Source: Metabacillus sp. B2-18 (GTDB lineage: Bacteria > Bacillota > Bacilli > Bacillales > Bacillaceae). Taken from it: a stretch of DNA of 64,000 nucleotides. Made by a program: the position numbers and the translations under genes. A model generated the notes under the pieces. The model was not told where the DNA came from. It worked only from the letters and a program-made list of their open reading frames with translations, and searched no databases. Shown here in pieces: positions 43,693 to 52,499 of this stretch (its first letter is position 1; each line of letters starts with the position of its first letter). The stretch covers positions 2,641,501-2,705,500 of the forward strand of contig NZ_CP088245.1 of NCBI RefSeq assembly GCF_021117275.1. Direction: 5' to 3'.

Positions 43693-44358
43693 TTATTTAT
43701 TTCCTTTTTTCACCCATTCAGCTACTGTAACAGTACGCTTTGCTTGATGTTTAACTGCAGCTTGAACGTCTTCAATCATTTTACCATCTTGACCAACTGT
43801 TACACTAGTTCCGTACGGGTTACCACCAGCACTAAATGTAACTGGATCTGTATAACCTGGCGAAGCAACAAGTGCACCCCAATGATGCATTGTTGTATAT
43901 AGTGATAAAAGCGTCGCTTCTTGACCACCATGTGGATTTTGTGCTGAGGTCATTGCACTAACGACCTTATTAACAAGTTTTCCATTAAACCAAAGGCCGC
44001 CAGTTGAATCTAAGAATTGCTTCAATTGTGATGGCATATTTCCAAATCGAGTAGGTATGCTGAAAATAATTGCATCTGCCCATTCTAGATCTTCTAGTTT
44101 TACTTCTGGTACATCTTTTGTTGCTTCTACGTGTGCTTTCCATGCTGGATTAGAATCAATTGCTGCCTGTGGAGCTGTTTCAGGGACTTTTAATACTTTT
44201 ACTTCAGCACCATTTTCTTTTGCACCTTGTTCTGCCCATTGAGCTAACTCGTAATTTGTACCTGTTGAACTGTAATAAATAACTGCTAATTTTACATTTG
44301 ACATAATTTCCGACTCCTTTACCGTAGAATTTCCAAATAATTTACTTAAAATACCCAT
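43693..44358 (-). CDS. NAD(P)H:quinone oxidoreductase, WrbA type
   Basis: A 221-residue flavodoxin-like protein. KLAVIYYSSTGTNYELAQWA binds FMN phosphate, SIPTRFGNMPSQLKQFLD and TSAQNPHGGQEATLLSLY are WrbA hallmarks. It reduces quinones by two electrons, protecting against semiquinone stress. The start at 44358 (MGILSKLFGNST) matches many Bacillus annotations; an internal ATG preceded by AAAGGAG could start a 202-residue form. It neighbours the quinone-stress cluster, and MhqR-like half-sites lie upstream (44534-44564), so it is probably co-regulated. Confidence 0.88.
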   Translation of the reverse strand: MGILSKLFGNSTVKESEIMSNVKLAVIYYSSTGTNYELAQWAEQGAKENGAEVKVLKVPETAPQAAIDSNPAWKAHVEATKDVPEVKLEDLEWADAIIFSIPTRFGNMPSQLKQFLDSTGGLWFNGKLVNKVVSAMTSAQNPHGGQEATLLSLYTTMHHWGALVASPGYTDPVTFSAGGNPYGTSVTVGQDGKMIEDVQAAVKHQAKRTVTVAEWVKKGNK

Positions 44359-44533
44359 TTTCAAAACACCACCTAATTCATATTTTTCTTTAATCCTAAG
44401 TCTATAAAACCACCCCTTCCAAAATCCCATTCATCTTTCCCTAAAAAGGGATGGAAGATAAGTAAAGATTCAAGTGGAATTAAGTTTATAGAGTTAATTA
44501 TTTTATCATTTCTAAGATTGCCTTAATTCGTAA

Positions 44534-44564
44534 ATCTCAATTTAATATATTATTAATTCGAGAT
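44534..44564. promoter_or_regulatory. MhqR-like operator half-sites upstream of wrbA
   Basis: ATCTCAA at 44534-44540 and TTCGAGAT at 44557-44564 match the halves of the published MhqR palindrome ATCTCGAA/TTCGAGAT. Spacing is irregular. Confidence 0.45.
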
Positions 44565-44620
44565 AAATTATATAACAATCTTTTTTTATAATCAACCAAT
44601 TCGCTAGCATAATTAAAATA

Positions 44621-45021
44621 TTAAATAGATTTTGAGATAGAATTGTCCTTATTGAAAATTAATTGATTAATTGAAAACATTTTGCTTCCATTGATAACAA
44701 GATAAGCTGCGATAGCCAAAAATGCTAAATCTAGTTCATATCCTGCCATTTGTCCATTACCGAATAATCCAACTAAGAGTTTGACTTTTAAAGTTGCAAC
44801 AATCATTAATAAACCGAATAGGGCAGATATTAGTTTTGTTGCCAAACCAATGATTAAAGCAACACCACCAACCATCTCAAGCAATGCAACCCCATATACA
44901 AGAAAACCTGGTCAACCAATGCTATCAAACCATCCTACAATACTTTCAATTCCTCCTTGGAAAGAGGTAGCAGGTCTAATTCATTTCCACCAGTACCATG
45001 AAGTAATAGTAATTTCATCAT
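44621..45021 (-). pseudogene. Chimeric remnant: mhqD-like start fused to a doxX-like gene
   Basis: From the ATG at 45021 (overlapping the dioxygenase stop) the frame reads MMKLLLLHGTGGNELDLLPL, then SKE: the N-terminus of an MhqD-type carboxylesterase. Without a clean junction it passes into a DoxX-like sequence in another frame (FQGGIESIVGWFDSIG-TGA-PGFLVYGVALLEMVGGVALI), which contains a TGA where Trp is expected. The open part 44621-44884 codes for 87 residues with DoxX helices (LISALFGLLMIVATLKVK). A deletion appears to have joined two neighbouring genes. Confidence 0.65.
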
Positions 45022-45962
45022 TTATCCCCGTTTAGAATACGAACTTCTACACTAGGCAAGATATCTTCTAATTCTTGTCGTTTTGACTCTAGCCACGAAG
45101 GTAACATGAGCTTATTACCAAGTTCGTCTATAGGTTCGTCAACTGAAAATCCTGGTGGGTCAGTCGCTATCTCGAAGAGTATCCCACCTTGTTCATGAAA
45201 ATACACAGCTTTAAAATAGTTTCGGTCACGGATTTCTGTCGGATAATATTCCTTTTCTTTAAGGAGAGATTCCCATCTAAGAAGATCTTCTTCATCCTTT
45301 GATCGCCATGCTATATGATGGACAGTTCCTGCTCCCATTAGCCCACGAACAGAAGGAGTTAACTTGATGTCAATGATATTACCTACATTCGCATCAGCTC
45401 TAAAGCGAAGAAATCCCTCTTCATCACCGACACATTCAAGTCCCAATATACTTTCTAAAACTTCTGCAGTTTTATTAGGTTGGGTCGAAAATAATGTAGC
45501 TCCAGCAAACCCTTTAATCGCGTTATCTGCCTGAATTCCCCCAAAGGACCAACTGTTTATATGCTCCTCTTGTCGTTCTACAAGCTCAAGCTGAAGCCCA
45601 TCAGGGTCATTAAAGATGATATTTATCTCACCAAACCGTTTAGAAGTCTGGAATTCAACACCGAATTGCTGTAAACGATGTTTCCAAAACGGTAGGGATC
45701 CAATTGGTATTACAAAACTAATAACTCCAACTTGACCAGTTCCAATGCGCCCTTTTAACTGTTTAGCCCATGGAAAAAAAGTAATAACAGTTCCAGGTTC
45801 TCCATTTTCGTTACCAAAATAGAGGTGATACACTTCTGGGCGATCAAAATTTATCGTCTTTTTTACAAGTCTTAATCCAAGGACACCCGCGTAAAAGTCG
45901 ATATTCCTTTGAGCATCGTTCACCATTGCTGTAATATGATGGATACCAGTTGTTTTTTGCAT
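45018..45962 (-). CDS. Ring-cleaving dioxygenase, MhqO type (copy 1)
   Basis: A 314-residue two-domain VOC dioxygenase. Domain 1 TTGIHHITAMVNDAQRNIDF, domain 2 VGNIIDIKLTPSVRG, TVHHIAWRSKD. Fe ligands are likely His in GIHHIT, His in TVHHIAW and Glu in GGILFEIATDPP. Known: MhqO/MhqA proteins open hydroquinone or catechol rings. The ATG at 45962 has AGGAGGG 7 bases upstream. It shares most of its motifs with the paralogue at 46627-47565. Confidence 0.9.
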   Translation of the reverse strand: MQKTTGIHHITAMVNDAQRNIDFYAGVLGLRLVKKTINFDRPEVYHLYFGNENGEPGTVITFFPWAKQLKGRIGTGQVGVISFVIPIGSLPFWKHRLQQFGVEFQTSKRFGEINIIFNDPDGLQLELVERQEEHINSWSFGGIQADNAIKGFAGATLFSTQPNKTAEVLESILGLECVGDEEGFLRFRADANVGNIIDIKLTPSVRGLMGAGTVHHIAWRSKDEEDLLRWESLLKEKEYYPTEIRDRNYFKAVYFHEQGGILFEIATDPPGFSVDEPIDELGNKLMLPSWLESKRQELEDILPSVEVRILNGDK

Positions 45963-45990
45963 TCTCAATCCCTCCTTTCTTAAATTTGTT

Positions 45991-46608
45991 TTAATTTGGT
46001 CGTTCTATGGAAAATATCTCACCTATCTTTGCGTAATTTACACCTGCTAATCGACTAACAGCCCCTAAGCCCTTTGGATCAATTCTTCCTTTTTCATAAA
46101 TACTATCTTCAATATGAAACTGAACAACTTTTCCTATTATAAAATCACATCCTGGTGTATCCACACCACCAAGTTCTAAAGAATGTTCTAGCACACATTC
46201 CATTCGAATTTTAGATTCTTTCACTCCAGGAACTGAAACTCTCTCACTTTCAATTGGAGTTAATTTAGCTACCATTACTTCACTCTGATTAGATGGAAGG
46301 TTAGCAGCTGTTTCATTCACCTTTTCAATGTTGTCCTCATCAACGATATGAACAACAAATTCTTTTGATTCAATGATGTTTCTCGCTGTATCCTTTTGTC
46401 TCTCCTTTGATCGTTGAATCGATAATGAAATCATTGGCGGATTTGAAGATACGATATTAAAATAACTGAATGGTGCGCCGTTTAGAACGCCCTCCTTTGA
46501 GCTTGTCGTGACAAAGGCAATAGGTCTCGGTATAATGCTACCTATTAAAAATTTGTAGTTCTCTCTTTCGCTATTGTTTGTAGGGTCAATTGATAGCAAA
46601 GAAATCAT
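45991..46608 (-). CDS. Flavin reductase-like FMN-binding protein
   Basis: A 205-residue split-barrel flavoprotein. IGSIIPRPIAFVTTSSKEGV, NGAPFSYFNIVSSNPPMISL and a conserved HSLELGGVDTPGCDFIIGKV are family motifs. It binds FMN and could supply reduced flavin or act as a reductase in aromatic degradation. The ATG at 46608 directly touches AAAAGGA; a TTG 12 bases downstream is better spaced. It lies between the two dioxygenase genes. Confidence 0.85.
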   Translation of the reverse strand: MISLLSIDPTNNSERENYKFLIGSIIPRPIAFVTTSSKEGVLNGAPFSYFNIVSSNPPMISLSIQRSKERQKDTARNIIESKEFVVHIVDEDNIEKVNETAANLPSNQSEVMVAKLTPIESERVSVPGVKESKIRMECVLEHSLELGGVDTPGCDFIIGKVVQFHIEDSIYEKGRIDPKGLGAVSRLAGVNYAKIGEIFSIERPN

Positions 46609-46626
46609 TCCTTTTCAAAAAATTAG

Positions 46627-47565
46627 TCAATCTAGCTCTCTTACTTTAATCGGTATTAACTCGTGTTCGATTCGTTCTCTAAATTGTTCATACTGATGAG
46701 GCAACATCAATTTTTCTCCCATTGTCTCCAATGATTCATCATGTGCAAATCCTGGAGGATCAGTTGCAATTTCAAAAAGAATCTCTCCATGTTCTCTAAA
46801 GTAAATAGCATTAAAGTAGTTTCTGTCTTGGACAGGAGTAACCTGATAGCCATTCTCTGAAATATATTTTTGCCAATCTAATTGATCCTGGTCATCAACT
46901 GCTCGCCATGCGATGTGATGTACTGTTCCAGCGCCCATTTGTCCTCGCCCAATAGGAGTTTGTTTTAAATCAATGATATTTCCAATCTCTGCTGTAGAAC
47001 GGAATCGACTAAAATCGCCTTCTTTTGCAACAAGTTCAAGTCCCATTACACTTTCTAATAATTCCGCAGTTTTATCTGGTTGGGTTGATAATAAGGTCGC
47101 TCCTCCAAACCCTTTAATCGAAACTTCAGGGGTTAATCCCCCAAAGTTCCAAGTGTTAGCCTCACCCTCTTCTCTCTCAACTATTTCCAAGTGAAGCCCA
47201 TGCGGATCATCAAATTCCAAGTATTTCTCACCAAATCTATCCATTTCAGTAAATTTTACTTTGAATGTTTCTAATCTTGTTTTCCAAAAACCCAAAGCAC
47301 CTTTTGGAACAACGAAAGATGTAACTCCTACTTGCCCGTCTCCTATCACACCTTGTCGAACTCCTGCCCATGGAAAGAATGTCATAATTGTTCCTGGTTT
47401 ACCAACTTCATCACCAAAATAAAGATGGTAAGTCCCTGGATCATCGAAATTGACCGTTTGTTTTACTAGACGCAGACCTAACACACCTGCATAAAAATCA
47501 ACATTCTCTTGAGGATGACCCACGATTGCCGTTATATGGTGTATACCCATTGTTTTTCTACTCAT
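46627..47565 (-). CDS. Ring-cleaving dioxygenase, MhqO type (copy 2)
   Basis: A 312-residue paralogue of 45018-45962 with the same two VOC domains and likely Fe ligands (GIHHITAIVG, TVHHIAWRAVDD, GEILFEIATDPPGF). Known members (MhqO) cleave hydroquinones and are induced by MHQ and catechol. The ATG at 47565 has GGAG about 10 bases upstream. Confidence 0.9.
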   Translation of the reverse strand: MSRKTMGIHHITAIVGHPQENVDFYAGVLGLRLVKQTVNFDDPGTYHLYFGDEVGKPGTIMTFFPWAGVRQGVIGDGQVGVTSFVVPKGALGFWKTRLETFKVKFTEMDRFGEKYLEFDDPHGLHLEIVEREEGEANTWNFGGLTPEVSIKGFGGATLLSTQPDKTAELLESVMGLELVAKEGDFSRFRSTAEIGNIIDLKQTPIGRGQMGAGTVHHIAWRAVDDQDQLDWQKYISENGYQVTPVQDRNYFNAIYFREHGEILFEIATDPPGFAHDESLETMGEKLMLPHQYEQFRERIEHELIPIKVRELD

Positions 47566-47617
47566 TTTATTCACACTCCAATTTATTAAGAATTTAACTA
47601 AGTTTCTATCTTATTTG

Positions 47618-48235
47618 TTATAGATAGGTAACAAATTCACTTATTGGTTTACGATAACCTCGTGCTCTTGTACTCTCTACCTTTTCTTTTCCTAATGCCA
47701 TCATTAAAACGATTTCGTCTTGATCATCTATATTTAATATATTCTTGATTGCGTCAGAGTCAAAACCAATCATAGGACATGTATCCCATCCTTTTTCCTT
47801 TGCTGCCATCATAAATAGCATTGCTGATAAGGAGGCATTTCTAATTGCTTCATCTCTCTGAAAATCTTGACCTCTAGATTCATAAAATGTAACTGTATCA
47901 TTGACCATTTGGTCATATTCTTGTTTATTTATAATTCCTAGCATTTTTAACCCAGCATAAATTTCCGATGCTTGTTGAAATGCTTTTTTATCACCGAGAA
48001 CAATAATAACCGCAGAAGAACTTGATACTTTATATTGTCCATTAGCAGCCGCCCTTATTTTCTCTTTCACAACTGGATCTATTACAGTTACATATTTTGT
48101 ATGTTGTAGATTAAAAGCTGATGGAGCAAGTTTGACTAATTCAAATATTTCATTTAGTTCTTCTTTTTTTATCGAATGATCAGGAAGAAAGTTATTTGCT
48201 GATCGTCTCTCTTTTACTAATTGTATAAAATCCAT
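47618..48235 (-). CDS. Nitroreductase, MhqN type
   Basis: A 205-residue FMN nitroreductase. VKERRSANNFLPDHSI binds FMN phosphate, KLAPSAFNLQHTKYVTV and KGWDTCPMIGFDSDAI are MhqN/YodC-like. It reduces quinones or nitroaromatics. AAGGAGA lies about 9 bases upstream of the ATG at 48235. Its promoter side carries an MhqR-like palindrome (48261-48276). Confidence 0.88.
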   Translation of the reverse strand: MDFIQLVKERRSANNFLPDHSIKKEELNEIFELVKLAPSAFNLQHTKYVTVIDPVVKEKIRAAANGQYKVSSSSAVIIVLGDKKAFQQASEIYAGLKMLGIINKQEYDQMVNDTVTFYESRGQDFQRDEAIRNASLSAMLFMMAAKEKGWDTCPMIGFDSDAIKNILNIDDQDEIVLMMALGKEKVESTRARGYRKPISEFVTYL

Positions 48236-48260
48236 ACTATCCAATCTCCTTAATTAAAGT

Positions 48261-48276
48261 ATCTCTGTTTCGAGAT
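48261..48276. promoter_or_regulatory. MhqR-like operator
   Basis: ATCTCTGTTTCGAGAT is an interrupted palindrome matching the MhqR consensus ATCTCGAA/TTCGAGAT at the outer bases. It lies 26 bases upstream of the nitroreductase ATG. Confidence 0.6.
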
Positions 48277-48279
48277 ATT

Positions 48280-48678
48280 TTAGAATAAAAAATAATCAAG
48301 ACTATAACGGCCAGCACCGATTAAAGCTATTCCGATAGCGACAACTAGTAAGGAAAGATTATATTCATATCCATTTGATGTTGCCCATAAACCATTTTGA
48401 CCATGTACTTTTACAATAGCCATTAACATAGTTCCCGCAATGATAATTCCTGCAAGTGGTGTTAAAAGTCCTAATGCAAATAAAATTCCTCCGAAGAGTT
48501 CTGCTAACCCTGCAAAAAGGGCCATTGTCATCCCTGGCTTCATTCCGATAGATTCAAACCAACCACCAGTACCCTTTAATCCATAACCACCAAACCATCC
48601 AAATAGCTTTTGCGCACCATGACCAATAAATAAGAAACCTATAACTACCCTAATAATTAACAAACCTATATCTATCAA
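48280..48678 (-). CDS. DoxX-family membrane protein (MhqP/CatD-like)
   Basis: A 132-residue protein with four membrane helices. GLLIIRVVIGFLFIGHGAQK, LFGWFGGYGL and GMTMALFAGLAELFGGILF are DoxX-family motifs, as in MhqP and CatD of Bacillus subtilis, which are induced by quinones and support thiol homeostasis. The start is TTG, with GGAGG 7 bases upstream. It is downstream of the MhqR-type gene. Confidence 0.85.
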   Translation of the reverse strand: MIDIGLLIIRVVIGFLFIGHGAQKLFGWFGGYGLKGTGGWFESIGMKPGMTMALFAGLAELFGGILFALGLLTPLAGIIIAGTMLMAIVKVHGQNGLWATSNGYEYNLSLLVVAIGIALIGAGRYSLDYFLF

Positions 48679-48716
48679 TGTAATTCCTCCAATTATTACT
48701 TAATTTTGATATGAAA

Positions 48717-49145
48717 CTATTTTTCTAACCTTTGTCTTACTTTCCTCAAAAGAAAGGACAAATCCTCGACCTCGTTAGGGTTCAGAGACTCAAATACCTT
48801 ATCAACGAGTTCTTCATGTTCTGGCATAATAATATCCATTAATTCTAATCCTTTTTTGGTTAATGTAATGTGTACTACTCTCCTATCTTCAGGACAGGCA
48901 TTCCTTTTAATCAAATCCTTTTGTTCTAATTTATCTATAACATATGTCATCGAACTACTAGCTATTAGAATACTTTTAGCAATTTGCTGTATCGTTTGTT
49001 TACCTTTGTGAAAAAGGACTTCTAAAACTGAAAATTCAGTAATACTCAAGTTTTTTTGAGAAATGTCATCCCTTATTTGTTCTTGAAATAATCTTGCTGT
49101 TTGCATTAGCAATAAAAACGGATGATTCGAACATTTTCTTTCCAT
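48717..49145 (-). CDS. MhqR-like MarR-family repressor
   Basis: A 142-residue MarR protein: HTH SITEFSVLEVLFHKGKQTIQ, then KSILIASSSMTYVIDKL, wing ACPEDRRVVHITLTKKG. MhqR of B. subtilis represses mhqNOP and related quinone-detoxification genes; gene order and operators here match that role. GGAGGTG precedes the ATG. It probably represses itself through the sites at 49190-49235. Confidence 0.88.
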   Translation of the reverse strand: MERKCSNHPFLLLMQTARLFQEQIRDDISQKNLSITEFSVLEVLFHKGKQTIQQIAKSILIASSSMTYVIDKLEQKDLIKRNACPEDRRVVHITLTKKGLELMDIIMPEHEELVDKVFESLNPNEVEDLSFLLRKVRQRLEK

Positions 49146-49189
49146 GTCACACCTCCTATTAAAGGTAAGATAAACTTACAACACAATTT

Positions 49190-49235
49190 ATCTCGAATGT
49201 AATTATCTTGAATTAAAATATCTTGAATATGAGAT
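49190..49235. promoter_or_regulatory. Array of MhqR-like half-sites
   Basis: ATCTCGAA (49190), ATCTTGAA (49205) and ATCTTGAA (49220) are spaced 15 bases apart, and TATGAGAT (49228-49235) completes a palindrome with the last. They lie 45-90 bases upstream of the repressor ATG. Confidence 0.6.
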
Positions 49236-49335
49236 AATTTTATTTAATTTATCTCTTGTTGTCAACATATATACTCAATTTAATATATTTTTTCTTGAAA
49301 ATGAGATTATTTAATATCTACCTTGTACAACAATC

Positions 49336-49398
49336 TGGCCCTTTAATGAAAAAGCACTTTCCCTATTCAAGGAAAGCGACCGATTGTGGAGTACAGGT
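49336..49398 (+). repeat. Intergenic repeat core
   Basis: AATCTGGCCCTTTAATG, AAAAAGCACTTTCCCTATTC, AAGGAAAGCGACCGATTG, TGGAGTAC. Confidence 0.65.
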
Positions 49399-49465
49399 TA
49401 AACAAACTTTTCAATAACCTACAACCTTTATTCATTTATTAATAGAAATAATGCATAATCCTTCA

Positions 49466-50197
49466 CTAACTCATCTTGTCAATTAGCTTTTTTATCGCAC
49501 TTACTACCTCTTCAGGTTCGACATTTTGAATATAATGAGTACTGTTTTTAGCTATTACCAATTCTCCATCAGCAGATATTTCAAGAATTTCTCTCTGCAT
49601 TTCATTCCATAGCTCTTGTGATTCGTTTGAGTAATGATCTTTCTTACCAGCTGAAAGAACAATTACTGGGACATTTAATTTTATTTTAGTATCTTTTAAG
49701 TGTTCTAGACTTTCCATAAATTCATCATAGTTGCCTTCATAAATGAATTGTTTGTTGTATGCTCTTTGAAACTCTTTTGACATCATTGGGAGAAATCTTT
49801 TTCTATAGTCTTCAGGTGTAGAGTCAATCAGGACAAGCCCGCAAACATCATTTTGATATTCAGTTGCAAATATTCGCATATTATTAACTCCACCGAACGA
49901 ATGACCTACTAAAATGTATGGAGGTTCTATCTTAGCTTTTACAAGAAGCTGTTTCAATTCTTTTACCATATCACGGCTGGTTCTTGGATTCAAACTTCTT
50001 TCGCTTTTCCCGAGTCCAGCTCTATCATAAATTAACACACTACTAAGTTTTGAAATATCCCCAATTACAGAATCCCAAGCCTTTGAGAAATCTCCATATC
50101 CTGCGTCCATAATAATAGTTGGTTTTCCGGTAGTTTCACTCAATAATTTAGCATATAGTTTACAATCACTTACTTGCACAAACATCTCTTTACTCAT
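49466..50197 (-). CDS. Alpha/beta hydrolase
   Basis: A 243-residue hydrolase. Oxyanion region MDAGYGDFSKAW, nucleophile elbow VGHSFGGVN (Ser), acid residue in the SAGKKDHY region and His in AKNSTHYIQNVEPE. A general esterase/peptidase fold; substrate unknown. GAGAGG precedes the ATG. It stands alone between repeats. Confidence 0.87.
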   Translation of the reverse strand: MSKEMFVQVSDCKLYAKLLSETTGKPTIIMDAGYGDFSKAWDSVIGDISKLSSVLIYDRAGLGKSERSLNPRTSRDMVKELKQLLVKAKIEPPYILVGHSFGGVNNMRIFATEYQNDVCGLVLIDSTPEDYRKRFLPMMSKEFQRAYNKQFIYEGNYDEFMESLEHLKDTKIKLNVPVIVLSAGKKDHYSNESQELWNEMQREILEISADGELVIAKNSTHYIQNVEPEEVVSAIKKLIDKMS

Positions 50198-50249
50198 TTA
50201 TTAGGTTCCTCTCATTTTAACTAATTAATATTTTACAGCCAAATAGTTT

Positions 50250-50717
50250 CTAAATCTTTTTATAAAAAGTAAGGGTTGCTTTATCGTTTAACTTCTTGGT
50301 TATTCCTGTTTTTTTATAACCAATTTTTTCATACAAATAACAATTTCTTTCTTCCTCTAATAATGTGGCTAATTCCCAAGAAGTTGCATGGGGGAACATG
50401 TCTTCAATTAGTTTAATTGCCTTCTGTGCAATTCCTTTTCCTTGATAAGTAGGTAGAATGAACATTGGGCTAATCCAAAACTGTGTCTCCTCATTGGTAA
50501 AAATGCAAATAGCGCCTACAAGTTTATTATCAGCTAATATCTTATAAAAACCACCGTCAGATCTATTAATTCTTGATACTACTTTTTCAACACTTTCATT
50601 TGCTGGATTAGTTTCATAATCTTTATACTTATCCAACAATGGCATAAAGGCCTCAACTTGAATATCAAAAATTTCTTTGGCGTTATTGGCAGTAGCTTTT
50701 TCTAATATAACTTTCAT
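50250..50717 (-). CDS. GNAT-family N-acetyltransferase
   Basis: A 155-residue protein. ILEKATANNAKEIFDIQVEA, KILADNKLVGAICIF, ISPMFILPTYQGKGIAQKAI (acetyl-CoA loop) and CYLYEKIGYKKTG (motif B). The pattern F.I.P.FI.P.YQGKG is that of a Bacillus GNAT subgroup. Substrate unknown. Confidence 0.87.
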   Translation of the reverse strand: MKVILEKATANNAKEIFDIQVEAFMPLLDKYKDYETNPANESVEKVVSRINRSDGGFYKILADNKLVGAICIFTNEETQFWISPMFILPTYQGKGIAQKAIKLIEDMFPHATSWELATLLEEERNCYLYEKIGYKKTGITKKLNDKATLTFYKKI

Positions 50718-50796
50718 TACAACACCAACTCTCTGAATTTTAATTATTATATATTATTCAATGCTTAACTAAAATTCACCTTTTAAGGAATACCTT

Positions 50797-50830
50797 AACC
50801 AATGAAAAAGGGCGACATCCTTATTCAAGG
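50797..50830 (+). repeat. Intergenic repeat, truncated
   Basis: ATGAAAAAGGGCGACATCC, TTATTCAAGGAGTGAGGAT; the right half is missing. Confidence 0.45.
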
Positions 50831-50903
50831 AGTGAGGATGGGTATTGAACTAACACTACACTAGTTTGATAAGGTTTTTAACCTCTTCCACGATTATTCT
50901 TTA

Positions 50904-51344
50904 TCACTTTATAAATGAGAAAAAAGCTAAAATACTCAAAACAAAAAATATAATCATTTTAATAATAATTTGTTGTCCATCAAAGAAATCATCAAAAGGA
51001 CTTCTCATTTCATATTCTGCTTCTCTATTTGCCTTTATATATTGACCATCCTATTCTCCAACTGCTATTGCTTAGTCTGTACTTATCTCTTTAATTGAAT
51101 AGTATTTAGTGCCTCGCTTATAGGCATTAGAGAAGTTACTGGAATACTGTTCCATATCCGAATGCCTAGTGACATGTCCTATTTCATTATCAATTTCCGT
51201 TACATATTCATCACTTATCACATAAATATATCCATCCCAAACTACAAATGGATAAGCCCAAGATGTTGCTAATGTCTTACCTGGATAAAAGGAAATAAAT
51301 AAAACAAATAAAACAGCAATAGATAATAAATGTTTACTTTTCAC
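50904..51344 (-). pseudogene. Secreted or membrane protein gene with two in-frame nonsense codons
   Basis: Residues 1-90 include a signal peptide (LLSIAVLFVLFISFYPGKTL) and SWAYPFVVWDGYIYVISDEY, then NFSNAYKRGTKYYSIKEIST. A TAA (51072) and a TAG (51051) interrupt a frame that otherwise continues DGQYIKANREAEYEMRSPFD, DFFDGQQIIIKMIIFFVLSI and a C-terminal helix, ending TGA at 50904. With both repaired it would be a 146-residue protein anchored by a C-terminal membrane helix. The conserved Bacillus relative I recall has the same layout. Function unknown. Confidence 0.65.
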
Positions 51345-51414
51345 ACAAGTCCCCTTTCTTAAATTTGACGGTTATATTTAATGTAAGTTTCAATTCAGGT
51401 TGAACAAAACTGCT

Positions 51415-51516
51415 CGATATTTAAGTGTAACGCTTCACAATCTCTTTTCCATTTCTAGCAATTCACATAAAAAAGACACGAATGTTACACATTCGCGCTT
51501 TTATTGTTGAAGAATA
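51415..51516 (+). repeat. Intergenic repeat, hairpin type 2, long copy
   Basis: TATTTAAGTGTAACGCTTCA, CAATTCACATAAAAAAGAC, ACGAATGTTACACATTCGCG, CTTTTATTGTTGAAGAATA. Confidence 0.75.
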
Positions 51517-51576
51517 ATATCAATAAAACAAACAATTATAACAAAATTTTAGTAAGAATAAACAAAAGAAAAGAAT

Positions 51577-51768
51577 TTACTTTTTGGGCTGATCAAGTGC
51601 TTGGTAAGCTACCTGGTACTTTCCTCCATCAGCAACTTCTGAATGGTACAAGGCCTTAAGGGCATTGTTTTTTTCAAGTCCCATTTCTGCCTTCAGTTCT
51701 TTAAAGCGGGTATGCAGTTCTTTATTTTCCTTAATTAGTTGTTGCATTTGCGATTTTATGTACTTCAA
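51577..51768 (-). CDS. Small coiled-coil protein
   Basis: A 63-residue hydrophilic protein: KSQMQQLIKENKELHTRFKE, LKAEMGLEKNNALKALYHSE, VADGGKYQVAYQALDQ. The first half is a predicted coiled coil. The start is TTG with AAAGGAG about 9 bases upstream. No family recognised. It lies 41 bases downstream of the YaiI-family gene and may be co-transcribed. Confidence 0.55.
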   Translation of the reverse strand: MKYIKSQMQQLIKENKELHTRFKELKAEMGLEKNNALKALYHSEVADGGKYQVAYQALDQPKK

Positions 51769-51809
51769 AATATTTAGCTCCTTTCTGTATATCTGAGTTT
51801 AGCCTAATT

Positions 51810-52250
51810 TTAACTAGAAATAACCTGTTTAAAAAGATTCCTAAATTGCTCCCCGTCTTCTGCTGTAAATGGCTTTGGTCCCTTTGTTCGCTTTCCGCTT
51901 TTTCGAGCCATTGCACTTAAATAACGTGTTTGCAATAACTGGTCAATATTTTCATTTGTATAACTGAATCCTGTATGGTGGAGGACGATAATTCCTTTTG
52001 CTAAACCTAGCGAGGCAAGACCATAATCTTGCGTCACAATAATATCTCCTTTTTCTACCAACTTCATAATCCGATAATCTGCAGCATCTGCTCCAGAATC
52101 AACATAAATGGTTTCCACTCCTGTTGGCTGTTCTGCATTAGAAAAATGAGAAAAGCTTGTAACAAGGATAACCGGGATTTCTAAATTTCTTGCTTCAGAA
52201 ATAATAATATCTTTCACCGGACAAGCATCTGCATCCACATAAATTTTCAT
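51810..52250 (-). CDS. YaiI/YqxD family (UPF0178, DUF188) protein
   Basis: A 146-residue PIN-like domain protein. [18 protein letters not shown] is the family signature, with [36 protein letters not shown] and conserved acids that could bind metal as in PIN nucleases. No confirmed activity is known to me for the family. AGGAGG precedes the ATG. Confidence 0.88.
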   Translation of the reverse strand: MKIYVDADACPVKDIIISEARNLEIPVILVTSFSHFSNAEQPTGVETIYVDSGADAADYRIMKLVEKGDIIVTQDYGLASLGLAKGIIVLHHTGFSYTNENIDQLLQTRYLSAMARKSGKRTKGPKPFTAEDGEQFRNLFKQVISS

Positions 52251-52499
52251 TTTTCTTCCTCCTGTTAAGAAGTTTGACTTACTCTTTAACTAAATCTTTT
52301 TCAACTATGAAAGGGACTGGTGACTTTTATATAATAATATAAAGGATTTCTTCTGCTGTATTTTATCCTTATTATACTTTATAGGATTTTGTTGGCAATT
52401 GGTCGTCCCAAAAAAACGTCCAGAAAAAATAGGTCAGGTGGGGAATATGGGTAATAATAATCCGAAGAGAATGAAATCAATATAAAGAAAGCCTAAATA

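Larger units (their letters stand above)
49146..49465. other. Intergenic region with MhqR-like sites
   Basis: No gene seen. Contains the operator array 49190-49235 and a repeat core at 49336-49398. Confidence 0.5.

Noticed and set aside
20947..51074. Stop-codon recoding as an explanation for the in-frame stops
   Set aside because: TAA, TAG and TGA are all involved and most genes in the window use all three as normal stops, so reassignment of one codon cannot explain it.
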